Assembly (NCBI GenBank): GCA_021442155.1
Contig: CM038222.1
Span: 110,363,121-110,427,120, forward strand
DNA from: Cymbidium sinense
Taxonomy: Eukaryota > Streptophyta > Magnoliopsida > Asparagales > Orchidaceae
DNA: 64,000 nucleotides
Direction of reading: 5' to 3'
Below the pieces are notes generated by a model. That model saw only the letters and a list, made by a program, of their open reading frames with translations, did no database searches and had not been told where the DNA came from. Shown here piece after piece: positions 11,624 to 23,170 of the stretch; positions within the stretch are counted from its first letter, which is position 1, and every line of letters starts with the position of its first letter. The position numbers were made by a program, and so were the translations under genes.

Positions 11624-13960
11624 AGTTCCTCTATCCATCTTTGGTAAATGATCATTAACTCCAAGTATCAATAGTGGTTTATATTTCATATGAGTCCGAG
11701 ACTATTCTTCTTTTCTGTTGGCACTTAGCTCATTTCATTCTTAAGCTAAGCTAGTCAACATCCTCTAGGTTTTAGGACATCACTCCAAGTAAGTCTTAAA
11801 ACTCCTGTTGGGCCCCCCTAATAGGCAAAAATAAAATTTAATAAAAGAGATGACTAAAGGCCTTTTTCTTACCATATCTATGGTAACGTAAAGTTCATTC
11901 CAAAAATAAAGGAAAATTTTCAAAAAGCACTATTCCAAAAAGTTCATATAATAAATACTTGCACAAAAATTTTCACAAAATACATATAACTCACCTCATC
12001 TAACATTCTTTAAAGATCGTCACATGTAGTATATTTTCAAAATCAAAATAAAAAAAATAGAAAAATCATCTTTCAAAAAGCACATATTTAAAAATAAACA
12101 TCCTCGTTCAATATACTCAAATTTATTGAATGAGAGTTTCATTTCTAAATAAAATCATTTCATAAAATTGAAATTTTGTTCAATATATCTCACATATATT
12201 GAAATTGGAGTTTCTCCCTTTCAAAAAAAAAAGCACATATTTGAAAATGAACATCTTCATTTAATATACCCAATTTTATTGAATGAAAGCTTTATTTCCA
12301 AAATCAAAATTTTTTTTCAAAGAGCACATATTTGAAAACGAACATCCTCATTCAATATACCCAATTTTATTGAATGAAGATCTCATTTCCAAATAAAACC
12401 ATTTCATAGAATTGAAACTCCACTCAATATGTTCCATATATATTAGAGTTAGAATTTCCTTACTTTTTCAAAAAGCACAAAATTAAAAAAAAACAAAATA
12501 AGCATCCTCATTCAATATACCCAAATTTTATTGAATGAAGGTTTCATTTCCAAAATCAAAATCATCTTTCAAAAAGCACATATTTGAAAATGAACATCCT
12601 CATTCAACATACCCAAATTTTATTGAATGAAGATCTCATTTCCAAATAAAATCATATCATAAGATTGAAACTCCACCCAATATATATCCCATGTATATTG
12701 GAGTTGGAGTTTCTTTCTTTCAAGAAGCACAAAATAAAAATAAAAAAGCTTCTTCATTTAATACCCAAGTATGTTGAATAGAGGTTTCATTTCCAAATAA
12801 AATTACACAAATTTGAAATTCCACTCAACACATTCCACATGTGTTAAGTTAGAATTTCCTTCTTTTCAAAAAGCAATAATCACACACAAAAATTTCATCT
12901 TTAAAAAATATAATATGATTTACTTCCATTTTACCTACCTTGATTTGTTAAATGGAAATATCCTTTGCGAAAATCATGAAAATCAAAATATAATGGAATT
13001 CCAATTGACATAATAAAATTTGTCAAATAAGAGTTTCATTTTTCAAAAGAAAATTGAAAGTAAGTTGGATTCTATTTTTCATGTTTGTTAAATAGAAACC
13101 CACTTTTTCAAAATAAATTTGGACTTTATTTAGCATAGAAAAATTTGCTAAGTAAAGATCCCACTTTCAAAATCAAAATAAAAATCAAACACATTTGGAC
13201 TTTATTTAGCATACACAAATCTGCTAAGTAAAGATCCCATCTTCAAAATCAAAACAAAAATTAAACACATTTGAACTTCATTTAGGATACACAAATTTTC
13301 TAAGTAAAGTTCCCATTTTCAAAACCAAAACAAAAATCAAACACACTTGGGCTTTATTTAGCATACGCAAATTTGCTAAGTAAAAATCTCACTTTCAAAA
13401 TTGAAACAAAAATCAAACACATTTGAACTTTATTTAGCATACATAAATTTGCTAAGTAAAGATCCCATTTCTAAAATTCACACATGATACACATCATGGA
13501 CAAACAAGCAAAAAGAAAATTATTTTCAAAAATCTCATTTAGCATACCCAACTTTTATGACTAATCCCAAAGTAAATGAATAAAACAAAATCAAATTGAT
13601 CCTCTATTTACTCAAATTTATTAAATGGAGGGTCCCTAAACATAGAAATCAAATTCAAATATGAACCAATGGAAGCATCAAAAGCCTCTCCAAAATATTT
13701 GAACCCATTTCAACATAAACAAATTTGTTGAAAGTGGGTTCTAAACTTAAATAAACTCAAAATCTCTCCTTCAAAAATGTTCTCTAAATTCAATGAGCCC
13801 CACTTAACATATTCAAATTGTTGATTGTGGGTTTAAACTCTAAATCAAGTTTTAAAAAGTTATCATAATACCAAGGTAGAAAATCTGATTTGAGTTTATT
13901 TTTAAAAATTGTAGAATTTCAGCCCAGTTTCAGTCAGTCTTCTCAGTTCAGTACATATAA

Positions 13961-14335
13961 ATGGATTCTCAGAAGTATGTGTTCACCTTTCCATTTGGGA
14001 TGGATTTGGCCTTGGATTGGGCCAGCCTTCCCCAAACTAATTTTTCCCATCTGATACATTTTGGGAGTTAGGGAGCCGATTACTTGAGGGGTAACCCTCA
14101 CCACTGTCAGTAGGGAGGTGATGGCTAAGTAGAAGCCAACCATCCGCATTGAGATGTTCTTAGATTCTGAATTTCCCTCAATGAAGAAGAAGGTGGTAGA
14201 AGTTCCTGCAGCAGCTGCAGTTACAGTGCCCATACAGTTAGTTGTTCTCATCACCACTTTAGTGTGAGCTAGTACCCTCTCATTGGCCTCTTCTAAGGGG
14301 AAGGCTACGTTGGTGTTGGTTCTTTTCTCTTAATA
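13961..14335 (+). pseudogene. Broken leader ORF, copy 2
   Basis: Begins with the same ATG and the same first residues as the copy at 10739. A deletion near 14070 shifts the frame, so the C-terminal part is read out of frame. It is followed by the minus LTR tail. Clearly a pseudocopy made by the tandem amplification. Confidence 0.5.
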
Positions 14336-14794
14336 GAGAAAAGAAATGACACCACATAGAGTTTAGAAATATTTTAATTAGATGACCTTTACGACATTAC
14401 AGAATAAACATATTATCTCGAAAGATAAACATGCTCTCCTCTAATGGATTCAATCATTTCAATAAAAGACTCCTAAGGCTAATGGGTCGTTCGTGTACTA
14501 GAGTATTTTCCCCTGAACTACATCGAAGAGTAGAACAGGGCCTATTTTATCCTGGGATCATGGTTCCCTATAAAGGCAAGCCTCTATAGTTAATTACATC
14601 TCGAGAGACAAAAGTCACCCATTGTCCTTAGGAGTTCTTATTTGGTGATTAGGTCCATTGTAGGATGGTGACTTCTGTCTCTTAAAATGGCACACCATTC
14701 CTCAATGTCATACCTGCTCACTCTAATAAGTATATCTATGGATCTACGTGATGTTCCACAACTCTCCCACAAAATAAATCACCATAAATTTTTC

Positions 14795-14813
14795 TAGGGA
14801 CTCCACTGGAGAT
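14795..14813 (+). other. Decayed primer-binding site, unit 3
   Basis: TAGGGACTCCACTGGAGAT differs from the site at 8471 at several positions, including the initial TGG. It is unlikely to be functional. Confidence 0.6.
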
Positions 14814-17168
14814 GGTTCCTCTCTCCATCTTTGGTAAATGATCATTATCTCCAAGTATTGATAGTGGATTTGTATTTTATATGAGTCCGAGACTATATTT
14901 CTTTTCTATTGGCACTTAGCTCATTTCATTCTTAAGCTAAGCTAGTCAACATCCTCTAGGTTTTAGGACATCACTCCATGTAAGTCTTAAAACTCCTGTT
15001 GGGCCCCCCTAATAGGAAAAAATAAAATTTAATAAAAGAGATGACTAAAGGCCTTTTTCTTACCATCTATATGGTAAGGTAAAGTTCATTCCAAAAATAA
15101 AGTAAAATAAATCCTTAATATCACTTTTCAAAAAGCACTATTCCAAAAATTTCATATAATAAATACTTGCACAAAAATTTTCACAAAATACATATAACTC
15201 GCCTCATCTAACATTCTTTAAAGATCGTCACATGTAGGATATTTTCAAAATCAAAATAAGAAAAAAAAGAAAAATCATCTTTCAAAAAACACATATTTAA
15301 AAATAAACATCCTCATTCAATATACTCAAATTTATTGAATGAGGGTTTCATTTCTAAATATAATCATTTCATAAAATTGAAATTCCATTCAATATATCTC
15401 ACATATGTTGAAATTGGAGTTTCTCCCTTTTCAAAAAAACCACATATTTAAAAATGAACATCTTCATTCAATATACCCAAATTTATTGAATGAAAGCTTC
15501 ATTTCCAAAATCAAAATCACCTTTCAAAGAGCACATATTTGAAAATGAACATCCTCATTCAATATACCCAATTTTATGGAATGAAGATCTCATTTCCAAA
15601 TAAAACCATTTCATAGAATTGAAACTCCACTCAATATATTCCATATTTATTAGAGTTAGAATTTCTTTCCTTTTTAAAAAAAGCACAAAATTAATAAAAC
15701 AAAATAAGCATCCTCATTCATTTTATTTTTTTGAAGGTTTCATTTCCAAAATCAAAATCATCTTTCAAAAAGCACATATTTAAAAATGAACATCCTCATT
15801 CAACATACTCAAATTTATTGAATGAAGATCTTATTTCCAAATAAAATCATATCAAAGATTGAAACTCCACCCAATATATATCCCATGTATATTAGAGTTG
15901 GAGTTTCTTTCTTTCAAGAAGCACAAAATAAAAATAAAAAAGCTTCTTCATTCAATATACCCAAGTGTGTTGAATAGAGGCTTCATTTCCAAATAAAATT
16001 ACACCATTTGAAATTCTACTCAACACATTCCACATGTGTTAAGTTGGAATTTCCTTCTGTTTAAAAAGCAATAATCACAAACAAAAATTTCATCTTTAAA
16101 AAATATAATATGATTAACTTCCATTTTACATACCCAGATTTGTTAAATGGAAATCTCCTTTGCAAAAATCATGAAAATCAAAATATATTGGAATTCCAAT
16201 TGACATAATAAAATTTGTCAAATAAGAGTTTTATTTTTCAAAAGAAAATTGAAAGTAAGTTGGATTCTATTTAACACACCATGTTTGTTAACTAGAAACC
16301 CACTTTTTCAAAATAAATTTGGACTTTATTTAGCATAGACAAATTTGCTAAGTAAAGATCCCACTTTCAAAATCAAAATAAAAATCAAACACATTTGGAC
16401 TTTATTTAGCATACATAAATCTGCTAAGTAAAGATCCCATCTTCAAAATCAAAACAAAAATTAAGCACATTTGAACTTTATTTAGCATACAGAAATTTGT
16501 TAAGTAAAGATCCCATTTTCAAAACCAAAACAAAAATCAAACACACTTGGGCTTTATTTAGCATACACAAATTTTCTAAGTAAAAATCCCACTTTCAAGA
16601 TTGAAACAAAAATCAAACACATTTGGATTTTATTTAGCATACACAAATTTGCTAAGTAAAGATCCCATTTCTAAAATTCACACATGATTCACATCATGGA
16701 CAAACAAGCAAAAAGAAAATTATTTTCAAACATCTCATTTAGCATACACAACTTTGCTAAATGAGTAATCCCAAAAGCAAATCTAAAACAAAATCAAATT
16801 GATCCTTTATTTTGCATACTCAAATTTATTAAATGGAGGGTCTCTAAACATATAAATCAAATTCAAATATGAACCAATGGAAGCATCAAAAGCCTCTCCA
16901 AAATATTTGAACCCATTTCAACATATACAAATTTGTTGAAAGTTGGTTCTAAGCTTAAATAAACTCAAAATCTCTCCTTCAAAAATCTTTTCTAAATTCA
17001 ATGAGCCCCACTTAACATATTCAAATTGTTGAGTGTGGGTTTAAACTCTAAATCAAGTTTTAAAAAGTTATCATAATACCAAGGCACAAAATTTGATTTG
17101 AGTTTATTTTCAAAAAATGTAGAATTTTAGCCCAGTTTCAATCAGTCTTCTCAGTTTAGTACATACAA

Positions 17169-17544
17169 ATAGATTCTTAGAAGTACGTGTTCACCTTTCC
17201 ATTTGGGATGGATTTGGCCTTGGATTGGGCCAGCCTTCCCCAAACTAATTTTGCCCATTTGATACATTTTGGCCGAGGGTTTGAGGGAGCTAGGATTACT
17301 TGTGAGGGGGTAACCCTTACCACTGTCAGTAGGGAGGTGATGGCTGAGTAGAAGCCAACCATCTGTATTGAGATGTTCTTAGATTTTGAATTTCCCTCAC
17401 GAAGAAGGCTAAGTTTTTAGCGGCATGAGTTTAGTCTGTTAGTTGTTCTCATCACCGCTCTAGTTTGAGCTAGTACCCTCTCATTGGCTTCCTCTAAGGG
17501 GAAGGCTATGCTTGTGTTGGTTCTTTTCTCTAAATAAAGAAAAG
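17169..17544 (+). pseudogene. Broken leader ORF, copy 3
   Basis: Aligns with the ORF at 10739, but the start codon is ATA, an early TAG replaces a Gln codon, and the region after about 17400 has lost part of the Val/Ala-rich stretch. It shares the GAG-TAG-AAG stop of copy 1. Non-functional. Confidence 0.5.
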
Positions 17545-19870
17545 AAATGACACCACATAGAGTTTAGAAAAATTTTATTTAGATGACTAAATATTGCATT
17601 AAGGAATAAACATATTATCTTGAAAGATAAACATGCTCTCCTGTAATGGATTCAATCATTTCAATAAAAGACTCCTAAGGCTAATGGGTCTGTCATGTAC
17701 CAGAGTATTTTCCCTTGAACTACATCGAAGAGTAGAACAGGGTCTATTTTATCATGGGATCATGGTTCCCTATACTGGAAAGCCTCTATAGTTAATTACA
17801 TCTTAGGAAGGGTCTTTTCCTAAGAATACTCTCGATTAAAGAAATAAGTTATTATTCCTTAAGACTACTAAGGTAGCTTTCAAAGAAATGATTTTTGGAA
17901 ATTCAATTGGGAGAGGTCCAAATTAGAGAGAGTTATTTTTAAGAGTTAAATAGAAATGAGTAGGAAATGCCTATTAATACTAGGATGCCCAGTAGACTTT
18001 TCATCTATCCTATGATTGGGCTTCAAATTTGGGATTTAATTTTATAATTCAAGTTATCATTTTCTTGGATATCTAGGGCTTAGATTCTAGCAGCACAAGA
18101 TTGCAGAAATACCTATGGTTGAAGACTTATTCCTAAAAGGATGCTTCAGAACCTAGTCTATAGGTGCTTCTGACAAATGTCAGATGGTCGACCTAGTTCT
18201 ATCCTTGAGAATCATTGGTCATTCTCCTCACTTGAGGGAACTAACCTATCCCCGACTCTTCTGGAATTACAACCTGCCTCGAGAAGGCCGTCAACTAACA
18301 CCACTTAAGCACATTTTAAAATAATGAGGCTAAATCACATGAATGCATGATGGCTGGGCTGTTGTAATTTTAGAAAATAAATCTATGAACCTAGACTTAT
18401 TTCTTAATCCCTAAGATCATGTAAGATATGAAGATGCACCTAACTAATGCATATTTTTCAGATTTTTTGAATTTTGACTCAAGAATCACTTAGGTCATAA
18501 AATGCAATTTATGCCTAATGCATGCAATTAGAAAATGATTTTGGCCCAAATTAGAATAGAAGGTGTACTTCCATCATAGGCTCTCAAAGGTCAAGCCCAG
18601 GTTCTCTGGCAAGGATGGAAGTCCTTCATTAACCAAGAGTGAAATAATATGATTATGTATGATATTAAAACATCCAGCTAAGGGGTTGCTACATATTTTA
18701 TCTTGCTTTAATACTTAGGTTTTTATATGAATATATGAGTTATATTTATTTTTATGTTTCGATTGATTTAATTGGGTAAAAATTTTAATTTATTCTATGA
18801 GCCTACGTCTAGGCATTCATCACAGCACAAACATAGCACAGAATGAAACTTAAGAAAAGCATGATGTTTCTATTATGCACCCAAAATAAATCAAGCCAAA
18901 TTAAATTATATAAGAAAAAGGCCAGTATAGTCGGGTACTACTATACACCCCGGAGGAAAGAAAAATGGACAGCCGAGTTCTGCCCTTATACAACCCGACC
19001 TAGAACTACAAGTTCAAATCTATGAGTCTTCTTTCTAGGAAAGTCTCCTTATTCAGGGGCATCCATCGAGCTCCATAGGGGACCACCGCACCATCTCCTA
19101 ATTGGGCCAGCTCCTATTAATCCTAGACCCCATAGATCCTAACCTAATTCTAAGCTCAAATTTAAATTTAAAATTCAAAAAAAATCCTAAGCCTTACAAA
19201 ATAGATGTTAGGAAATACTCACACTATACAAAGCAATTTATATTTCACAAACATATGGGCTTAGCATTAGTTGCTTGCCAAGCCCACCTATCCTATGGAC
19301 TATGTTAAGGGATTTTTAGCACCTCCAAGCAAATGATAATTTTATAATTTATTTATTACAGTGATCCTTTTAACACAGTCCCCTACAAAAAATTGTGTCA
19401 AATCTAGAAAGAATGTCTTAACATCCAGTCTAATGAACAAACAAGCCTAAGCATCCATTCTAAAGTAATACACCACACAAACTTGTGAAGCACAGCATAA
19501 CATATCACAGGAGATTAAAAGAAAATCATAGAATGATCTAACCTCGATCTAGAGTCTGTGACCTAAGTAATCTAGTGTGTGTAGAAGTGGGGTTTGTGTG
19601 GTAAGTCTTTGCTAGGCCTTTAAGTTTAAGTTTGAAGTTTGATGTTTGATGTTTGAAATGGTTTAATTTTTACCTTTGGCTGGTTTCAATTCAAATGATT
19701 TAGTGATTTAATTCTCATTTTTATGTTCATTTTATTTGGTTAAGGAGATATTTAAGTTTTCAAGAATGAGAATTAGAATGAGGAATGAGTTTCATTTTTA
19801 GGTGAAACTCACTTTATTCCACATCTTAAATCCTAATGAAGTTTCAAAAGTATAACTAAACATCAAATAC
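17535..19870 (-). mobile_element. Minus-strand giant LTR fragment, B type (3' third only)
   Basis: Read on the minus strand, this follows 59500-62019 of solo LTR B block by block. It contains the ACCACACAAACCC block near 19590, the core promoter block at 18966-18996, the CTTTAATCGAGAGTATTCTTAG block near 17830 and the tail to about 17535. The LTR's upstream two thirds are missing; the junction with non-LTR sequence is near 19870. It faces LTR A1 across the amplified leader. No primer-binding site lies beside its 3' end. Confidence 0.75.
18966..18996 (-). promoter_or_regulatory. Core promoter candidate of the minus-strand LTR fragment
   Basis: The minus strand reads GGGTTGTATAAGGGCAGAAC then TCGGCT, the same block as 7043-7072. 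If active it would transcribe leftwards into the amplified leader, antisense to LTR A1. Confidence 0.4.
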
Positions 19871-20254
19871 AATAACATGATGGCCCTCATTTTATGAGTA
19901 TCTCATGAAAATGAAAGTCTCAAAACATTTAATTGGGTAAATGATATTAGTATCACCACCAAGATTATTAAGCACTAGGATAACATATACAATATTAGCA
20001 AACCCACTAAGTTGATTGAAGAATCCTCATCTAATAAAATAAACAATGGTGGAATGAATAGTGAAATATTCTTCTTCAAGTGTTAAAACTGAAGTAATAA
20101 ATCAATAGTAGGAACAACCCCAACAACACTCTACTCAATATTAATGTCACTAAAGTATTTGGTGAGTCTTCCTAATAATTTAGCCACCAAAACATCCAAT
20201 AATTGGAAAATGAGAAATAACAAAAACTTACTTCTCCACAAACTTATCAAGAAG

Positions 20255-20590
20255 GATGAAAAATCAAGAAAACCAAAACATTTAATGTTCAAGAATTAAA
20301 CTTCAACAAGGAATAAGATTGTTAAGAGGAGTGGTCTTCAAATATTTCCTCAATTTCAAGTTAAGGCTTTAGCAAGAAGAAGCTTCACAACCGAAATTGT
20401 ACATGCTTATCATGAAAGATGAAAAAAAAATCAAGAAAAATCAAAATACTTCTTATCTCCAGAATTAAACTTCAACAAAGGAATAAGATTGTTCATAGGC
20501 GTGGTCTCCAAATGTTTCCTCAATTTCATGTAAAGGCTTTAGTAAAAAGAAGTTTCACAACCAAAATTGTAAGAGAAAAATAAAGAAAAA
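20255..20590. repeat. Direct tandem duplication, about 169-bp unit
   Basis: A unit containing GATGAAAAATCAAGAAAA and AGAATTAAACTTCAACAA starts at about 20255 and again at about 20424; the AGAATTAAAC word is at 20292 and 20461. The two copies differ by a few percent. It lies just upstream of the second segmental duplicate. 19870-20254 shows no gene. Confidence 0.8.
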
Positions 20591-20660
20591 CTACAAAGAT
20601 GATGTTTTTTATAACTACTTGAGTTATGAAAGATCAAATCACAATTATAAGCTTTTGAGT

Positions 20661-20736
20661 TAAACCCAATTCTACAAAAGTATTAGCAACATAAGATAAA
20701 GGGGAATAATTTATGGAATTATCCAATTATGATGGG

Positions 20737-20810
<74 letters not shown>

Positions 20811-21734
20811 GTGCATTAATAAATATCATAGTTGATTAAATAAACTTTAAGAAAGGTGAACCCAACTTGTATTAAGTAAATAGTAGACTCCTCTTTTACA
20901 TCAAAAGTAAGAGGCTATCCAAGTATTATTATTAAAAATCAATGACATAATAAAGCTAATGAGATAGGAAATGAAAGTAGTACTTTTGAAACCATAAATA
21001 AAAAAGAATATAATAAGGATATGAATAATCAATTGAGAAATAACTAATGTTTTAAACTTGGAAATGACTTTGGAATCATTTCCAATGAGAGAATACTAGA
21101 TGATAATTTATAAAAAGAGTAAATTTGTTTATCTTAGCTAATCATTGTATTTCATCAATATAAAGAGAAAGAACAAGCATTTAATTGAAATTATATATTA
21201 TTTTAATAACCAACAAATGCTGAATAAATGTAAGATTAAGCCAACTCTTTTGAAGTATCTAAAAAAAATTTATTAGGCAGAGAAGTTGCTCTTGGATCTT
21301 GGGAGGAACTAGATGTTTGCATAATGAGAGAATAAACAAAATCAAAGTAAAAAATGTCAATGATGGTCTACTTTGGACCATTGGGCTGAAAGAATAGTTG
21401 ATCACTTCTAGAGGAAGGGGTCGATGTAAATAGATGGAAGAACCAATCAATGAGAGATGACTGACTTCAATGCACATTAATCCTAAAATTGAGGATGCCT
21501 TAAATGGTTAATGGCAAATGACTATGCAAACGACATTGAGCATTAGCAAAGGTGGCAATATCACAAGATATAAGAGGATAATAAAGTGGCAAGGAATGAC
21601 ACTGTGGTTGTTAATCAATGATGTGTGAAATTGGGGTAATGGGATGCAACATGAGAATTAGGGATGGGGAAAAAGATGGTGGCTATCTAGGGTACCAAGA
21701 TGCAAAAAATTGGGATGGAGATATATTGTGTTTT
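20661..21734. repeat. Segmental duplicate, copy 2 (uninterrupted)
   Basis: Matches 1-958 and keeps two stretches lost from copy 1. It runs through the TATTGTGT site into TTTAGAAGAGG without an insertion, which defines the target of LTR A1. Small ORFs inside it look random. Confidence 0.9.
20740..20803. repeat. (AT)n microsatellite
   Basis: About 32 AT units, at the position equivalent to the array at 47-82. Confidence 0.95.
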
Positions 21735-22630
21735 AGAAGAGGATGAGGAAAGAATATAATAACTATACAATAACTTTGATGTTCTCATAACATGAATTGT
21801 AGTATTACAAACAATAAAGCAAATAATCATATTTAATTTAAGATATTTGCTTGTTCTTTTTTATGTTTCTCTTTTTTAGCAGGGTGAAAGAATATAATGC
21901 ACAAACAAATCGGTGTTTTAAATGGAAAAAAATAATGCTCATTTTTTCTATTCTATGTTTGATTTCATATTTCCTACACATAATCTTTATAGAATATTTC
22001 AATAATAAAAAAAAATATATTCCTTTTTAAATAAAGTTTTCAGTCATTTTAATATTTTTATGAAAAAATAATATATTTTAAATTTTTTTGTTTTTTTTTA
22101 AATTTTAATATAAAGTAATATACTTATATATTTAAGAGAAATGACTAATTGAAACATCATTAGTGAACAATGCTAATTTGTAGTGTAAGAAAATATGATT
22201 CCTTACAATATTTTATCCATTTACAACTGAGTAATTAGAACATATATGTAAGAGCTTGTGGTCATACAAGTAATAAAGTGAAGAGAGAAAAGCAAAAGTA
22301 TATCATATAAGGACTATGAGAACCAATTACTAGCTAATTTTGACTATACCTAAACAATCAAAATAGAGTATTTTCTCTTGATGAATAAAAAACACTGAAT
22401 GCTAAAAGAAAAGTAGTGATCTCTCTACACTAGAAATGACTTGATAAAGACCCATTAATTAATTTTATTTAGAATCACATTATTAATTTGGTGTACACAC
22501 AATCAGCTAATACATAATAATTTATTATAATTAGATCTATTGTGGATCCAACTATTCTCTCAAAAATATATGATCACTAATCTCTCCACATAATCTATCC
22601 ATCTCATGATGATAATGATGATGATGATGA

Positions 22631-22667
<37 letters not shown>

Positions 22668-23170
22668 TAGGTAGATCTATTTAAACTTTTAATTATTGTC
22701 AAAATAATTGCAAGTAAATAAAAATAATATTAAATATGAAGTAATAATATGATAAAAAATTTAAAGATTACTTTCAATAATAAACTAATTAAATTAAATT
22801 TGGCTACATCTAATCCCTAAAAAGGGACTTTACTATATGCTAATTTGAAGGAATCCAAAAAGTACATTATTATAGGTAATGATATAGAAAAGGAGGAAAA
22901 AGAAAAACTTGATTTTGTAGGCTCTCACTCAATCTTGCAAAATCCTTCACTTCATCCTTCCCCTCACTCCCATTAAGGACTCCCTAGAAAAGATTTAGCA
23001 AAAATATTTCTTAAAGTTTGATGAAATCCCCCCTAATAGCTTCAATTTAGGTCTTTTACTTTCCACTTAAAATTTGCTTAAATCAAGCATTTTTTTTTTA
23101 CATATGGCTCATGTTTAGGCTTGTTCTTTGACAAGCACCTAGGCTCAAATTGCTTTAAATGGTGTGTGTT
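21735..23170. other. Non-coding AT-rich stretch
   Basis: No ORF with recognisable content and no element ends identified. It contains a (GAT)n-(AT)n microsatellite at about 22605-22664 and several homopolymer tracts. Confidence 0.7.

Larger units (their letters stand above)
11474..14663 (+). repeat. Amplified leader unit 2 (about 3.19 kb)
   Basis: Same order as unit 1. The primer-binding site is at 11605-11623 (TGGCGACACCGCTGGAGAC), stem-loops run from about 12109 to 13830, the broken ORF is at 13961, and the minus LTR tail spans about 14335-14605. Some stem-loops are better paired here than in units 1 and 3: 12349-12376 has intact CATTCAATA/TATTGAATG arms, where 9223-9250 and its unit 3 counterpart carry a TTATGGAATG arm. 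Confidence 0.85.
14664..17790 (+). repeat. Amplified leader unit 3 (about 3.13 kb)
   Basis: Third copy. The primer-binding site is decayed (14795-14813, TAGGGACTCCACTGGAGAT), stem-loops run from about 15310 to 17040, and the broken ORF is at 17169. One clear stem-loop is CTCATTTAGCA/TGCTAAATGAG (16734-16744 with 16755-16765), perfect over 11 bp. In place of a fourth unit, the minus-oriented LTR tail here extends into a longer minus-strand LTR. Confidence 0.85.
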
